NCBI GenBank assembly: GCA_035512155.1
Contig: DATKEN010000011.1
Coordinates: forward strand, 1 to 64,000
DNA: 64,000 nt
Reading direction: 5' to 3'
DNA from: JABCYV01 sp035512155
Lineage (GTDB): Bacteria; Acidobacteriota; Terriglobia; Terriglobales; Acidobacteriaceae
The notes beneath the pieces are model-generated. The model was not told where the DNA came from. It did no database searches and worked only from the letters and a program-made list of their open reading frames with translations. The translations under genes and the position numbers were made by a program. Shown piece after piece: positions 7,935-16,546 of this stretch (its first letter is position 1; the number at the start of each line of letters is the position of its first letter).

Positions 7935-8534
7935 TTGGAAGACGCCCAGGTCGTGGGAATGCTTGTCCGTCGCTGCGTCGCCGGCGACGCCGTGGCCTGG
8001 GAGGAAATTGTGCAGCGATACAATCGCCGAATCTACAACATCTGCTATCGCTTCGCAGGATCAGCCGATGACGCCCAGGACCTCACCCAGGAGGTCTTTA
8101 TCAAGATGTATCGCACGCTAAATTCCTACGACATGGAGCGGGGCGCCTTCATGACCTGGGTGACCATCATTACCCGCAATCTGCTGGTGGACCACTTCCG
8201 CAAAAGCAAGCAGGATCGTGTGACTGATTCGATCGATGCTGCGCCTTCGGAGCACGAGGACGCCACACCGTTGAGCGATAAGATTCAAGACAGGACGCCA
8301 ACTCCGGACGCTAGCGCGCAGAACCGGGAGACCCGGGAAACCGTGCATCGGGCGTTGCAGAAGCTCTCCCCGGACCTGCGCGAAGCCGTGATTCTGCGCG
8401 ATCTGCAAGACATGGACTACCGGGAGATTGCGACCGTATTGCGCGTCCCGGAAGGGACCGTGAAGTCCAGAATAAACCGCGGGCGAGCGGAACTTGCGCG
8501 CCTGCTACAACGTACATATAGGCAGGTAATGTGA
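7935..8534 (+). CDS. ECF RNA polymerase sigma factor
   Basis: 199 residues. The start is TTG 7935, chosen because a good ribosome site (ggggag, 7923-7928) lies seven bases upstream and no in-frame ATG fits. Region 2 spans about residues 15-85 (WEEIVQRYNRRIYNICYRF, ADDAQDLTQEVFIKMYR, FMTWVTIITRNLLVDHFRK). Region 4 spans about 140-195 (LSPDLREAVILRDLQDMDYREIA, VPEGTVKSRINRGR). A charged linker joins them, and region 3 is absent, as usual for ECF factors. It directs RNA polymerase to stress-type promoters when released from its anti-sigma. The next gene overlaps its stop and encodes a zinc-finger anti-sigma, so the regulatory pair is clear. An ECF-like promoter lies upstream. Confidence 0.92.
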   Translation: MEDAQVVGMLVRRCVAGDAVAWEEIVQRYNRRIYNICYRFAGSADDAQDLTQEVFIKMYRTLNSYDMERGAFMTWVTIITRNLLVDHFRKSKQDRVTDSIDAAPSEHEDATPLSDKIQDRTPTPDASAQNRETRETVHRALQKLSPDLREAVILRDLQDMDYREIATVLRVPEGTVKSRINRGRAELARLLQRTYRQVM

Positions 8535-9313
8535 TGGCGGGTGAAAGCAAAAACGGAATGCAGTGCGTAGAGTTTGAGGCTCTCCTCAATGAAGCCCTGG
8601 ATGAGACTTTGAAGGGGCAAAAGCTGGAGAGCTTCCAGGCTCACGCCCGGACCTGCGCCGTCTGTGGCCCTCTGTTGGCTGAAGCCGACGCCGGCCAGCG
8701 CTGGTTGAAGTCACTGGCCGAGGTCGAGCCTCCGGTTAATCTGGTGGACAACATTCTGGTGGCCACGTCCGGGCTGGATACTTCCCGCCGGCACGCTACC
8801 GCTCGCGCTCCTCTCTCTGATTCCTGGTTCGAGCGGGCGCAGGAGTGGGCAGGCGGCCTCGTCAATCCTGTTTTTGCCGTGGCGCGCCAGCCCCGCTTTG
8901 CCATGTCATTCGGCATGGCATTTTTCTCTTTGTCGATCGGGCTGAGCATGACCGGCGTTAAGGCGAGTGACCTGCGGCACGCGGACTTGCGGCCCAGCGC
9001 CATCAAGCGCGCCTACTATGAGAGCACCGGCCGGGTGGTGAAGTATTACGAAAACATTCGCTTCGTTTACCAGATTGAATCGCGGATGCGCGAGTTCAAG
9101 CGAGCAACCACGCCGGCTGAACCTGCTCCCGAGCAGAACCAGCAGCAAAACGAACAGCAAAACAAGGAACGCAAAAACAACAATACTAGTGGACAACCTG
9201 AACAACAACGACAGGAGCGCAACTACAGCCAGGGGGAGAGCCAGCCAGTGCTGGCCGCTGCCCCAGACATTCCACCTGTAGTGACGATGACCACTTACAG
9301 GAGGTTTGTATGA
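8534..9313 (+). CDS. Zinc-finger (zf-HC2) transmembrane anti-sigma factor
   Basis: 259 residues from ATG 8534; GTG 8531 directly before it is an equivalent alternative. The N-terminus has the zinc anti-sigma pattern Cys11, His37, Cys41, Cys44 (FQAHARTCAVC), which binds the sigma factor in the cytoplasm. A hydrophobic segment at about 122-142 (MSFGMAFFSLSIGLSM) crosses the membrane. The outer part ends in a Gln/Asn-rich low-complexity stretch (about residues 198-240) of unknown role. It overlaps the sigma gene upstream and the B-box gene downstream, so all are one operon. The signal that triggers release is not evident, and no site-2 protease gene lies in the window. Confidence 0.85.
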   Translation: MAGESKNGMQCVEFEALLNEALDETLKGQKLESFQAHARTCAVCGPLLAEADAGQRWLKSLAEVEPPVNLVDNILVATSGLDTSRRHATARAPLSDSWFERAQEWAGGLVNPVFAVARQPRFAMSFGMAFFSLSIGLSMTGVKASDLRHADLRPSAIKRAYYESTGRVVKYYENIRFVYQIESRMREFKRATTPAEPAPEQNQQQNEQQNKERKNNNTSGQPEQQRQERNYSQGESQPVLAAAPDIPPVVTMTTYRRFV

Positions 9314-10275
9314 ATTGCGCCAATCACCCCGATATTCAGTCGGTGGCGTATTGCCGCACTTGCGGAAAGCCGCTGTGCGCGAACTGCACTCGCGACGTGC
9401 GGGGTGTGGTTTATTGCGAGAACTGCCTGGCGGCCAGACTCGAGGGAGTGCAGCCGCCACCGGCAGCTCCGGCTGCGGGGTTTACTTCGCCATCGGCAGT
9501 ACCAGTCGGCTCAGGCGGCGGCCCAAACCCAGCCCTGGCAGGAATCCTGGCCGGATTCTTTCCCATCGGGGTCGGAGCCGTCTATACCGGACAATACGCC
9601 AAGGGCCTGGCACATCTGCTAATTTTCACCGGCATTGTCTGGGGACTGTCTTCCGGCCACATGGGCGGCTTGGAACCGATCCTCGGGATTGCCATGGGAT
9701 TTTTTTACGTCTACCAAATCATTGACGCCGTGCGCTCCGCCAAAGCGATCCAGACCGGGCAACCCGTACCCGATCCGTTTGGCCTGGGCCGGACTTTTGG
9801 CACCGGAGACAGGAGTGATCTATCGAAAGCGCCGGTGGGAGCAGTGGTGTTGATTGGGCTGGGCGCACTCTTCATGCTGCACAACATAGGACTTTGGTCC
9901 CTCAGCCTGGATCGCTTCTGGCCGGTCGTCTTGATTGCGATCGGGGCATGGCTGTTCGCTCGCCGCTGGGGTCTGATAGGACACGTGAACTACGACTGTG
10001 AGCGGTGCCGTGCCCGCTGTCTCATGGGACCGGCTGTGTTGGTCACCCTGGGAATGCTTTTTTTGCTGGAGACGCAAGACGTAATTTCCTTTGGACGCAC
10101 CTGGCCCGTACTGCTGGTCGTAATCGGATTGGTTAAGGTCTATCAGAGCAGTGCTTCGAATGCCGGCCACATCGGCGGGCCGCCGCCCACGAGCGCAGGG
10201 TCGAGTGGTCCGGGGCCGACCACAGCAGCAACGGGTGAAGTACATTTGCCTTCCAGTGAGGTGAAAAATGGCTAG
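9310..10275 (+). CDS. B-box zinc-finger membrane protein with LiaI/LiaF-like helices
   Basis: 321 residues. The first 40 residues form a B-box-type zinc finger: Cys3, His6, Cys15, Cys18, Cys23, Cys26, Cys36, Cys39. A Pro/Ala linker is followed by membrane segments from about residue 72: GILAGFFPIGVGAVYTGQY recalls TM2-type domains. After that come two short helical units, VGAVVLIGLGALFMLHNIG and LVTLGMLFLLETQDVISF, each followed by W-P-[VL]-L-[LV]-[IV], the DUF5668/LiaF-like pattern. It overlaps the anti-sigma stop by four bases and the next start by eight. B-box membrane proteins behind ECF pairs are common in Acidobacteria. A role in envelope stress sensing is plausible but unproven. Confidence 0.75.
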   Translation: MNCANHPDIQSVAYCRTCGKPLCANCTRDVRGVVYCENCLAARLEGVQPPPAAPAAGFTSPSAVPVGSGGGPNPALAGILAGFFPIGVGAVYTGQYAKGLAHLLIFTGIVWGLSSGHMGGLEPILGIAMGFFYVYQIIDAVRSAKAIQTGQPVPDPFGLGRTFGTGDRSDLSKAPVGAVVLIGLGALFMLHNIGLWSLSLDRFWPVVLIAIGAWLFARRWGLIGHVNYDCERCRARCLMGPAVLVTLGMLFLLETQDVISFGRTWPVLLVVIGLVKVYQSSASNAGHIGGPPPTSAGSSGPGPTTAATGEVHLPSSEVKNG

Positions 10276-11728
10276 CCCAACGCAAGTGCCACCGGCCAGG
10301 TCACGCCGCTCGTTTGCCGGTCCGTTCGTACTGATCGTGTTGGGGATTTTCTTCCTCCTCGGAAATATCGGTGTGCTGCACTGGTTTACCCTCGGACACT
10401 GGTTCGCGCGCTACTGGCCCTTGCTGATCATTCTGTGGGGCGTCATCAAGCTGCTCGAATACCAGCAAGCGCAGCGTGAGGGTACTAGAGCACCGGGAAT
10501 CGGCGCCGGTGGAGTCTTCTTGCTGATCGTCCTGATTGTTGCCGGGCTTTCTGCCACGCAGGCTTCGCGCGTCAACTGGGGAGAAATTCGCGACCAAATC
10601 GATATTGGGGATGGCGATTTCGAGCTGTTTGGACACTCTTACAGCTATGACGACCAATTACAGCAGAGCTTCCCGGCGGGTTCCAGTCTGCGTGTTAACA
10701 GCACGCGTGGAGCGGTCAATGTGAAGCCCTCTGAAGACGGACAAATCCACGTCGCGATACACAAGCGTATCAACGCGGAAAGCCAGTCAGATGCCGACAA
10801 ATTCAATGCTGGCGCCAAAGCCCAGATCACGCTCAACGATGGCGTGGTCACCGTGAGCGCAAACAGTGAAGGCGCGGGCAATCATTCCATCACAGTCAAT
10901 CTGGATGTCTCCGTTCCCCGGAAAGCTTCTATCGTCGTTTCCACTCGCCACGGCGATGTGAACGTTACCGGGCGGGATGGGGACGTGGACATCGCCGGCC
11001 AGCACGGTGATATCTCCGCGACCGATATCAACGGCAAAGTCAGCCTCAACCTTGGACACAGTTCCGCCCGGGTATCCCAAATCGCTGGTGACGTTTCCGT
11101 GCAGGGAGGCGGAGGCGATATTTCGGTGCAGGACATTCAAGGCGCAATGCGCTTGAGTGGTGAGTTCGACAGCATCAAGTTCGCCAAGATTGGCGGCGAG
11201 GTTACGTTCAAGTCGGCCCGGACCGACATGGAATTCTCCCGGCTTAACGGTGACCTGGACATGGATTCGGGCGATTTGAGGGCCAGCGACTTGATCGGGC
11301 CGTTCCGCTTAATCACTCGCTCGAAGGACATCCGTATGAACGATGTCTCCGGAGACGTCCGCCTGCAGGACGAGAACGGCGCGATTGAGCTGCACATGAG
11401 TAAGCTCGGTAGCATGCAAGTGGACAATCGTAAAGGTGACATTCGGGTCTACGTGCCGGACAAGGCCAACTTTCAAGTTGACGCGCGAGCTCGGGGCGGG
11501 GAAGTGCAGTCCGACTTCAGCGAGTTGAAGGTCAGCAACGCGGACGATCAAGGTGTCGCCACGGGTACGATTGGTACAGGTGGACCGCGCCTGGTTCTCA
11601 ACAACGAACACGGAACGATTGATATCCGCAAGGGATCGTCGCTGGCGGAACTTCCAGCGCCACCACGGTCTCCGAAACTCCCCAAGACGCCGACGCCGCC
11701 TAAGCTACCCGAACCGACCGAGAACTAA
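10268..11728 (+). CDS. LiaF-like membrane domain plus DUF4097 (putative adhesin) beta-helix protein
   Basis: 486 residues. The N-terminus has two membrane units: GPFVLIVLGIFFLLGNIGVLHW (DUF5668-like) and a helix at about 79-95. From about residue 125 to 450 it is a beta-strand repeat with recurrent GDV/GDI steps (RHGDVNVTGRDGDVDI, AGDVSVQGGGGDISV, SGDVRLQDENGAIEL, RKGDIRVYV), the DUF4097/putative-adhesin type of right-handed beta-helix, expected outside the membrane. The C-terminus is Pro/Lys-rich. It is the last gene of the sigma operon. LiaF-type proteins modulate cell-envelope two-component systems in Firmicutes; by analogy this may sense or buffer envelope damage. It shares the membrane unit with the gene before it. 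Confidence 0.78.
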   Translation: MASPTQVPPARSRRSFAGPFVLIVLGIFFLLGNIGVLHWFTLGHWFARYWPLLIILWGVIKLLEYQQAQREGTRAPGIGAGGVFLLIVLIVAGLSATQASRVNWGEIRDQIDIGDGDFELFGHSYSYDDQLQQSFPAGSSLRVNSTRGAVNVKPSEDGQIHVAIHKRINAESQSDADKFNAGAKAQITLNDGVVTVSANSEGAGNHSITVNLDVSVPRKASIVVSTRHGDVNVTGRDGDVDIAGQHGDISATDINGKVSLNLGHSSARVSQIAGDVSVQGGGGDISVQDIQGAMRLSGEFDSIKFAKIGGEVTFKSARTDMEFSRLNGDLDMDSGDLRASDLIGPFRLITRSKDIRMNDVSGDVRLQDENGAIELHMSKLGSMQVDNRKGDIRVYVPDKANFQVDARARGGEVQSDFSELKVSNADDQGVATGTIGTGGPRLVLNNEHGTIDIRKGSSLAELPAPPRSPKLPKTPTPPKLPEPTEN

Positions 11729-11824
11729 GAGGATTGGTAGAGCGACGAAATCGACGGAGGGGGGCAGCCGTCGCGAGATTCACCCCGGGAATGCGGAATC
11801 CGAACTAGAGATAGCGTGCCAGAA

Positions 11825-11974
11825 CTACTTGGCTGTGGTTGTCGACGAACTACTGGTCAACGAGCGCTGTGTGATCAACCCCACTCCTAACCCGCCAGCA
11901 GCTCCCGCCAGCATACCCATCAAAATCAGAACGATGGTGCTCTCGACTAATGTGTCTTTGCCAGCCCTGAACAT
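11825..11974 (-). CDS. Small single-helix membrane protein, unknown
   Basis: 49 residues from ATG 11974, preceded by a strong ribosome site (ggaaggggg on the minus strand). A short basic N-terminus (MFRAGKDTL) leads to a hydrophobic helix VESTIVLILMGMLAGAAGGLG and a Ser/Thr-rich tail. It recalls pilin-like or stress-induced small membrane peptides, but no family is recognised. The good ribosome site is the main support. It is convergent with the sigma operon. Confidence 0.45.
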   Translation of the reverse strand: MFRAGKDTLVESTIVLILMGMLAGAAGGLGVGLITQRSLTSSSSTTTAK

Positions 11975-12328
11975 CAAGTTTCCCCCTTCCATCGGATCAC
12001 CAAACAATTCTACCGCTTAACCCCATTTCGTCAAGCCCACTAGAGCGCTATCAGACGCTAGAATTGGCCACCCAAACACACAATATTGAGGTGTTGGTGC
12101 AGTTTGATTGTCATTCCGAACAAGCGTTCTTTGCGCCGTGAGGAATCTGGGCGAGCCGCGCGTTGCGTCGCGTTCTTTTTCGACGCAATAATCGCGCGTT
12201 TGGCTCGCTTCCCTGTCAAACTGCACCACTACCCAGGCCCGCCTCCCCTTACGTCGTCACCTGTGTCCGTGTTATGTTCAATTTCTTCTCATTCACACGC
12301 AGCGCATCCGTAGAGGGCAGCCTGAGAG
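11975..12328. other. Gene-free stretch with a dispersed-repeat copy
   Basis: It separates the small minus-strand gene from the gamma-carbonic anhydrase. The only structure noticed is the TGTCATTCCGAAC-type repeat from about 12107. No confident promoter was recognised. Confidence 0.5.
12107..12160 (+). repeat. Dispersed repeat copy (TGTCATTCCGAAC type)
   Basis: ATTGTCATTCCGAACAAGCG followed by TTCTTTGCGCCGTGAGGAATCTGGGCG. The same opening and the TTCTTTGCG or GGAATC element recur at 12884 and, inverted, at 13051-13080. Short TGTCATNCTGANCG elements of this kind are scattered between genes in acidobacterial genomes. Exact ends are uncertain. Confidence 0.5.
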
Positions 12329-12868
12329 ATGATCCGTTCTTATAAGGGTATGACGCCAGCTGTTCCGCCTTCGTGCTACGTCGACGAGTCAGCGCAGGTC
12401 ATTGGCGACGTAGTTCTCGGAGAGCATGCCAGCGTCTGGATGAACGCCGTCTTGCGCGGGGACGTGAATTCGATCCACCTGGGTGCGCACTCGAACGTGC
12501 AGGATTGCGGCGTGCTTCACGGCATGAAGGGGCAGTATCGGGTGTCGGTCGGTGAATATGTGACCGTGGGACATTCGGTTACGCTGCACGGCTGCGTGGT
12601 CGAAGACCGTTGTCTGATCGGTATGGGAGCGATCATCCTGAACGGTGCCCACATTGGTGCCGGTTCGATCATCGCAGCCGGGACTCTGATTCCGGAGAAA
12701 ACCGTGGTCGAGCCGGGTTCGCTATGGATGGGCTCTCCGGGCAAGTTCCGCCGCAAGCTAGAGGAAGAAGATCAGGAGATCATCATGCGGTACGCGCGAA
12801 ATTATCTGGAGTACAAGGAAGCATATCTGCGGGAGCGGGCAGGCAGCGAGAGCATCGTACTCAAATGA
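12329..12868 (+). CDS. Gamma-class carbonic anhydrase family protein
   Basis: 179 residues from ATG 12329, standard length for the YrdA/PaaY group. It is a left-handed beta-helix with hexapeptide repeats (AQVIGDVVLGEHASVWMNAV, SVGEYVTVGHSVTLHGCVVE, IGMGAIILNGAHIGAGSIIA). The three metal-ligand histidines of the family appear as His64 (GVLHG), His82 and His87 (GHSVTLHG). A C-terminal helix ends the trimer-forming subunit. Possible roles are carbonic anhydrase activity or, as in PaaY, a thioesterase/metal chaperone function. It stands alone on the plus strand, flanked on both sides by dispersed repeats, ahead of hisS. Confidence 0.88.
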   Translation: MIRSYKGMTPAVPPSCYVDESAQVIGDVVLGEHASVWMNAVLRGDVNSIHLGAHSNVQDCGVLHGMKGQYRVSVGEYVTVGHSVTLHGCVVEDRCLIGMGAIILNGAHIGAGSIIAAGTLIPEKTVVEPGSLWMGSPGKFRRKLEEEDQEIIMRYARNYLEYKEAYLRERAGSESIVLK

Positions 12869-12883
12869 ATTGTCCCAGCGAAT

Positions 12884-13080
12884 TGTCATCCTGAGCGGAG
12901 CAGGAAATTCTTTGCGCGCTTAGAGTGATTTGCTTAGCGAACTTTGTGGTCAAGAGCTTTTAACCGCAAAGGACGCAAAGATACGCTGCGAAGAACACGA
13001 AGAAAACAAGTTGGATCTAGGTATCCTTAGCCCGGGCGCCCGATGACTGTAAGGATTCTTCGCTTCGTTCAGAATGACAT
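12884..13080. repeat. Composite dispersed repeat with inverted ends
   Basis: The left end TGTCATCCTGAGCGGAGCAG (12884) and the right end, inverted, at 13051-13080 (aaggattcttcgcttcgttc then agaatgacat) belong to the same repeat family and face each other. Between them, 12961-13010 holds the phrase accgcaaaggacgcaaag, another element widespread between bacterial genes. No coding frame is present. It may be a non-autonomous mobile element or a pair of independent repeats. Confidence 0.5.
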
Positions 13081-13114
13081 TTTCGTTTAGCTAGGAGCCG
13101 GAAGCTAAAAGCTT

Positions 13115-14395
13115 ATGATCAAAGCTGTTCGAGGAACGCGCGATCTTCTGCCGCCGGAAACTGCGCTGTGGAACTTTCTCGAGGCGGCCGTGCGCGACGT
13201 CTTCCGCGCCTACAACTTCCACGAGATTCGCACCCCAATTTTCGAGAGCACGGAGCTGTTTTCACGCAGCGTGGGCGAAGAAACAGACATCGTCTCAAAA
13301 GAGATGTATACCTGGGAAGATCGCTCACGTGCGGAAAGCGAAAAGGGCCAGTCCCTCACCTTACGCCCCGAAAACACCGCCGGCGTGGTCCGCGCCTACA
13401 TCGAGCACAAACTTTGGGATCGAGGTCTCAACAAGCTCTACTACATCGGACCGCAGTTCCGCAGAGAGCGTCCGCAGAAGGGCCGCTATCGGCAGTTTTA
13501 CCAGATCGGCGCGGAGGTCATAGGGCCGCCGAGCGCCGACAGCGAGTCTCCGGCACGCGATGCTGAAGTGCTGGAGCTGCTCGCCACATTGCTCGATCGC
13601 CTCGGCATAATTGGGTGGAACCTGGAGCTCAACTCCGTCGGCTGCCCCAAGGATCGCGTCGTCTACAACGAAGCGTTAAGGAAAGCGCTCGACCCGGTAG
13701 TGGGACAAATGGACGCCGATTGCCAGCGACGCGCGGTCACAAATCCGCTGCGTGTGTTCGACTGCAAAGTTCCGGAGGACCAGCCCATTATTGAGAAGCT
13801 GCCGCGCATCAGCCAGTTTCTCGACGAACCTTGCCGCCAGCATTTCCAGCAGGTACAGGAAATCTTGAATGCGGTCGGCGTGCGATTTTCCCTGAACGAC
13901 CGTCTGGTGCGTGGCCTCGACTATTACACGCGCACCGCTTTCGAGTTCACGCATGGCGCGTTGGGCGCGCAGAATGCGATTCTAGGTGGCGGCCGCTACG
14001 ACGGTCTTTCTGAATCGCTCGGCGGACCGCCGGCTCCAGGCATCGGCTTTGCCATTGGAGAAGACCGCCTGGTGCTCGCCCTGAAAGAGTCAGCCGAAGC
14101 AGTCTCGCACAAGCCCGACGTTTACATCGCGCCGTTGGGCGCCGGCATGGACCGCGAGGCGGCTCGCCTGGCGCGGGAGTTGCGTCGTCATGATGTTGTG
14201 GTGGAGTTGGGCGACGAAAGCTTTCGTCTAAAGAAGTCGCTGGAAACGGCCAGCAAAATCGGCGCCCGCTTCGCCCTGATCGTGGGCGAGAATGAAGTGA
14301 AGGCTGACTCTTTCGCGCTGAAGAACCAGGAAACCGGAGAACAGGTTTCCGTCCCTCGCGCCGAATTGGCCCAAAAGATTCAGTCCAGTCATTAG
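13115..14395 (+). CDS. hisS: Histidine--tRNA ligase
   Basis: 426 residues, the usual length for bacterial HisRS, from ATG 13115. Class II motifs are clear: motif 1 region at MIKAVRGTRDLLPPE and following, motif 2 FRRERPQKGRYRQFYQIGAE, the histidine-specific loop LVRGLDYYTRTAFEF, and motif 3 GGGRYDGL with APGIGFAIGEDRL. The C-terminal anticodon domain occupies about residues 330-426 (PDVYIAPLGAGMDREAARLA). It charges tRNA-His in the cytosol. It is followed by aspS about 180 bases downstream on the same strand, a common hisS-aspS pairing. Confidence 0.97.
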   Translation: MIKAVRGTRDLLPPETALWNFLEAAVRDVFRAYNFHEIRTPIFESTELFSRSVGEETDIVSKEMYTWEDRSRAESEKGQSLTLRPENTAGVVRAYIEHKLWDRGLNKLYYIGPQFRRERPQKGRYRQFYQIGAEVIGPPSADSESPARDAEVLELLATLLDRLGIIGWNLELNSVGCPKDRVVYNEALRKALDPVVGQMDADCQRRAVTNPLRVFDCKVPEDQPIIEKLPRISQFLDEPCRQHFQQVQEILNAVGVRFSLNDRLVRGLDYYTRTAFEFTHGALGAQNAILGGGRYDGLSESLGGPPAPGIGFAIGEDRLVLALKESAEAVSHKPDVYIAPLGAGMDREAARLARELRRHDVVVELGDESFRLKKSLETASKIGARFALIVGENEVKADSFALKNQETGEQVSVPRAELAQKIQSSH

Positions 14396-14573
14396 ACTTG
14401 CTGGGGATCATAGAGACGATTTCCAGCAAGTTGGTAGCGAAGACCGCGCTCAAGTTCCAGCAGACCCCCGGCAAGGCGTCAGATCGACCAGTCGATACAA
14501 ACCGGAGTCTTCCCCACCAGTTATAATCACCGATTCCGGTGTGCAATCTTATTTCCCTCTGAAGGGACACGGC

Positions 14574-16400
14574 TTGCTCGACTTTCTCGGCGATCTACGA
14601 CGCACTCACATGTGTGGCGCCTTGCGCGCTTCCGATTCGGGTAAGACGGCCGTGCTCATGGGCTGGGTCAACCGTCGTCGCGACCTCGGCAATCTGATTT
14701 TCGTCGACGTGCGCGACCGCACCGGCGTCACTCAAGTCGTCTTCAATAAGGAACGCGATCCAGCGGTTCACGAAAAGGCCAGCACGCTGCGCAACGAATA
14801 TGTGATCGCTGTTATTGGCAAGGCCAAACAGCGCGTACCCGATACCATCAACAAGAACATTCCGACCGGCGAAGTTGAATTGATCGCGGAAGAACTGCGC
14901 ATTCTCAACGAGTCGAAGCAACCGCCATTTCTGCCCAGCGAAACCGTGCTCCCCAATGAAGAAATGCGCCTCAAGTATCGCTACATTGACCTGCGGCGCG
15001 ATGCTATGCAGCAAAATATCGAGCTGCGGCATAAAGTCTCCATCGCAATTCGTGACTATCTCTCAGCGCAGGAATTCTTCGAGATCGAAACCCCGTTTAT
15101 GACGCGCTCCACGCCGGAAGGGGCGCGCGATTATCTGGTCCCCAGCAGGGTGCAGCCGGGAAGTTTCTATGCACTGCCGCAGTCGCCACAATTATTCAAG
15201 CAGATCCTCATGATCTCAGGCTTCGATCGCTACTTCCAGATCGTGCGCTGCTTCCGTGATGAAGATTTGCGCGCCGATCGTCAGCCTGAATTTACCCAGA
15301 TCGATCTGGAGATGTCCTACCCGCAGCCCGAACGCGTGTGGGAGGTGGTGGAGGGCTTCTTGACGGCTGCGTTTAAGGCGGCAGGACATACGATCAAGAC
15401 GCCGTTCCCGCGCATGAGCTATGACGAAGCCATTCGTCTTTACGGCAGCGATAAGCCGGATATGCGCCTGCCTGCAATGACCGATGTGTACAAAGCGTTC
15501 ACCGCCGCGGATCTCGCTACCCTTGCTGTAAACCCGAGTCTGCCGATTGTGGCCATCCGAATTCCGCAGGTCGGCGAGCTTTCTCGCAAAGATCGTGACG
15601 AAATCAAGCCGCTGTTCATCGCTAAGGGCAGCGCGAAACTATTCGAAGACTTCAAGCGGCTAGAGAAAAACTTTCCCCAGGCGGCGGCCGGGATTCGCCA
15701 AAAAAGCGCTGCCGAAGCGAGCGATCTGGTCGTCGTCGTCGCCGGGGACGGCAAGCCAGGGGAGCACAAGTCGGAAGGCGGCGTGAAGCCGGAGGTCAAG
15801 CAGCACGACCACGCCGTTTATACCGCCGCAGGACTGCTCCGGATCGCGCTGGCACAAAAGTATGCCGACCGGCACGGCGCCTTCAGGAAGAGCGGCGATC
15901 CCGACAAGGATTTCCGGTTCCTCTGGGTCACCGATTTCCCCATGTTCGAATGGGACGAGGACGGCAAGCGCTGGGCCGCCGCTCATCATCCTTTTACGTC
16001 TCCGCACGAACACGACATGGACAAGCTCGAGTCGGATCCGGCGGCCGTCCGAGCTCTGGCTTACGATGTCGTCTTGAACGGCACCGAGCTCGGCTCAGGT
16101 TCAATCCGTATTCACCGCCAGGACATCCAACGCAAAATCTTCCATGCCCTCGGCATGACCGAAGATGAAGCCCGCTCTCGCTTCGGCTTCTTCCTTGAAG
16201 CGCTGGAGTACGGCACCCCTCCGCACGGCGGGATCGCGCTGGGACTCGACCGCATTGTGATGATCCTGGCTGGCGCCGATAGCCTGCGCGAAGTGATCCC
16301 GTTCCCCAAAACTGCCCGAGCTGTGGATCTAATGGTGGATGCCCCGACCCCGGTCAATGAAGCTCAGTTGAAGGAGTTGGGGATTCAAGTGAAGAAATAG
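14574..16400 (+). CDS. aspS: Aspartate--tRNA ligase (bacterial type with GAD insertion)
   Basis: 608 residues. The start is taken as TTG 14574 (LDFLGDLRRTHMCG), with ribosome site gaaggga at 14561-14567; an in-frame GTG at 14541 would add eleven residues unlike the family. The N-terminal OB-fold anticodon domain includes GWVNRRRDLGNLIFVDVRDRTG. Motif 2 is FRDEDLRADRQPEFTQID, and motif 3 is GGIALGLDRIVMILAG. The bacterial GAD insertion spans about residues 280-420, before FRFLWVTDFPMFEWDED. Whether it also charges tRNA-Asn (non-discriminating form) cannot be told; no gatCAB genes are in the window. Confidence 0.96.
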   Translation: MLDFLGDLRRTHMCGALRASDSGKTAVLMGWVNRRRDLGNLIFVDVRDRTGVTQVVFNKERDPAVHEKASTLRNEYVIAVIGKAKQRVPDTINKNIPTGEVELIAEELRILNESKQPPFLPSETVLPNEEMRLKYRYIDLRRDAMQQNIELRHKVSIAIRDYLSAQEFFEIETPFMTRSTPEGARDYLVPSRVQPGSFYALPQSPQLFKQILMISGFDRYFQIVRCFRDEDLRADRQPEFTQIDLEMSYPQPERVWEVVEGFLTAAFKAAGHTIKTPFPRMSYDEAIRLYGSDKPDMRLPAMTDVYKAFTAADLATLAVNPSLPIVAIRIPQVGELSRKDRDEIKPLFIAKGSAKLFEDFKRLEKNFPQAAAGIRQKSAAEASDLVVVVAGDGKPGEHKSEGGVKPEVKQHDHAVYTAAGLLRIALAQKYADRHGAFRKSGDPDKDFRFLWVTDFPMFEWDEDGKRWAAAHHPFTSPHEHDMDKLESDPAAVRALAYDVVLNGTELGSGSIRIHRQDIQRKIFHALGMTEDEARSRFGFFLEALEYGTPPHGGIALGLDRIVMILAGADSLREVIPFPKTARAVDLMVDAPTPVNEAQLKELGIQVKK

Positions 16401-16424
16401 CTTTTAAACGAACAGGTACCTCAG

Positions 16425-16476
16425 CGGCTGAAGCCGGTTTCTACTTGAGAACAGTATCGCAGCGCTGAAGCGCTGC
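16425..16476. repeat. Two REP-like hairpins with TGAA loops
   Basis: cggc-TGAA-gccg at 16425-16436 and gcagcgc-TGAA-gcgctgc at 16459-16476 (seven perfect pairs). Both share the GGC/CGC-TGAA-GCC/GCG core typical of extragenic palindromic repeats. They lie just after aspS and before a convergent gene. No T-run follows, so they are not simple terminators. Confidence 0.55.
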
Positions 16477-16546
16477 GCCACCCAAAAGCAATTCCAGGCC
16501 AAGAGGAATCTCGCGGCGACCGATGATCAAAGCTTCAGCCCCGCCC

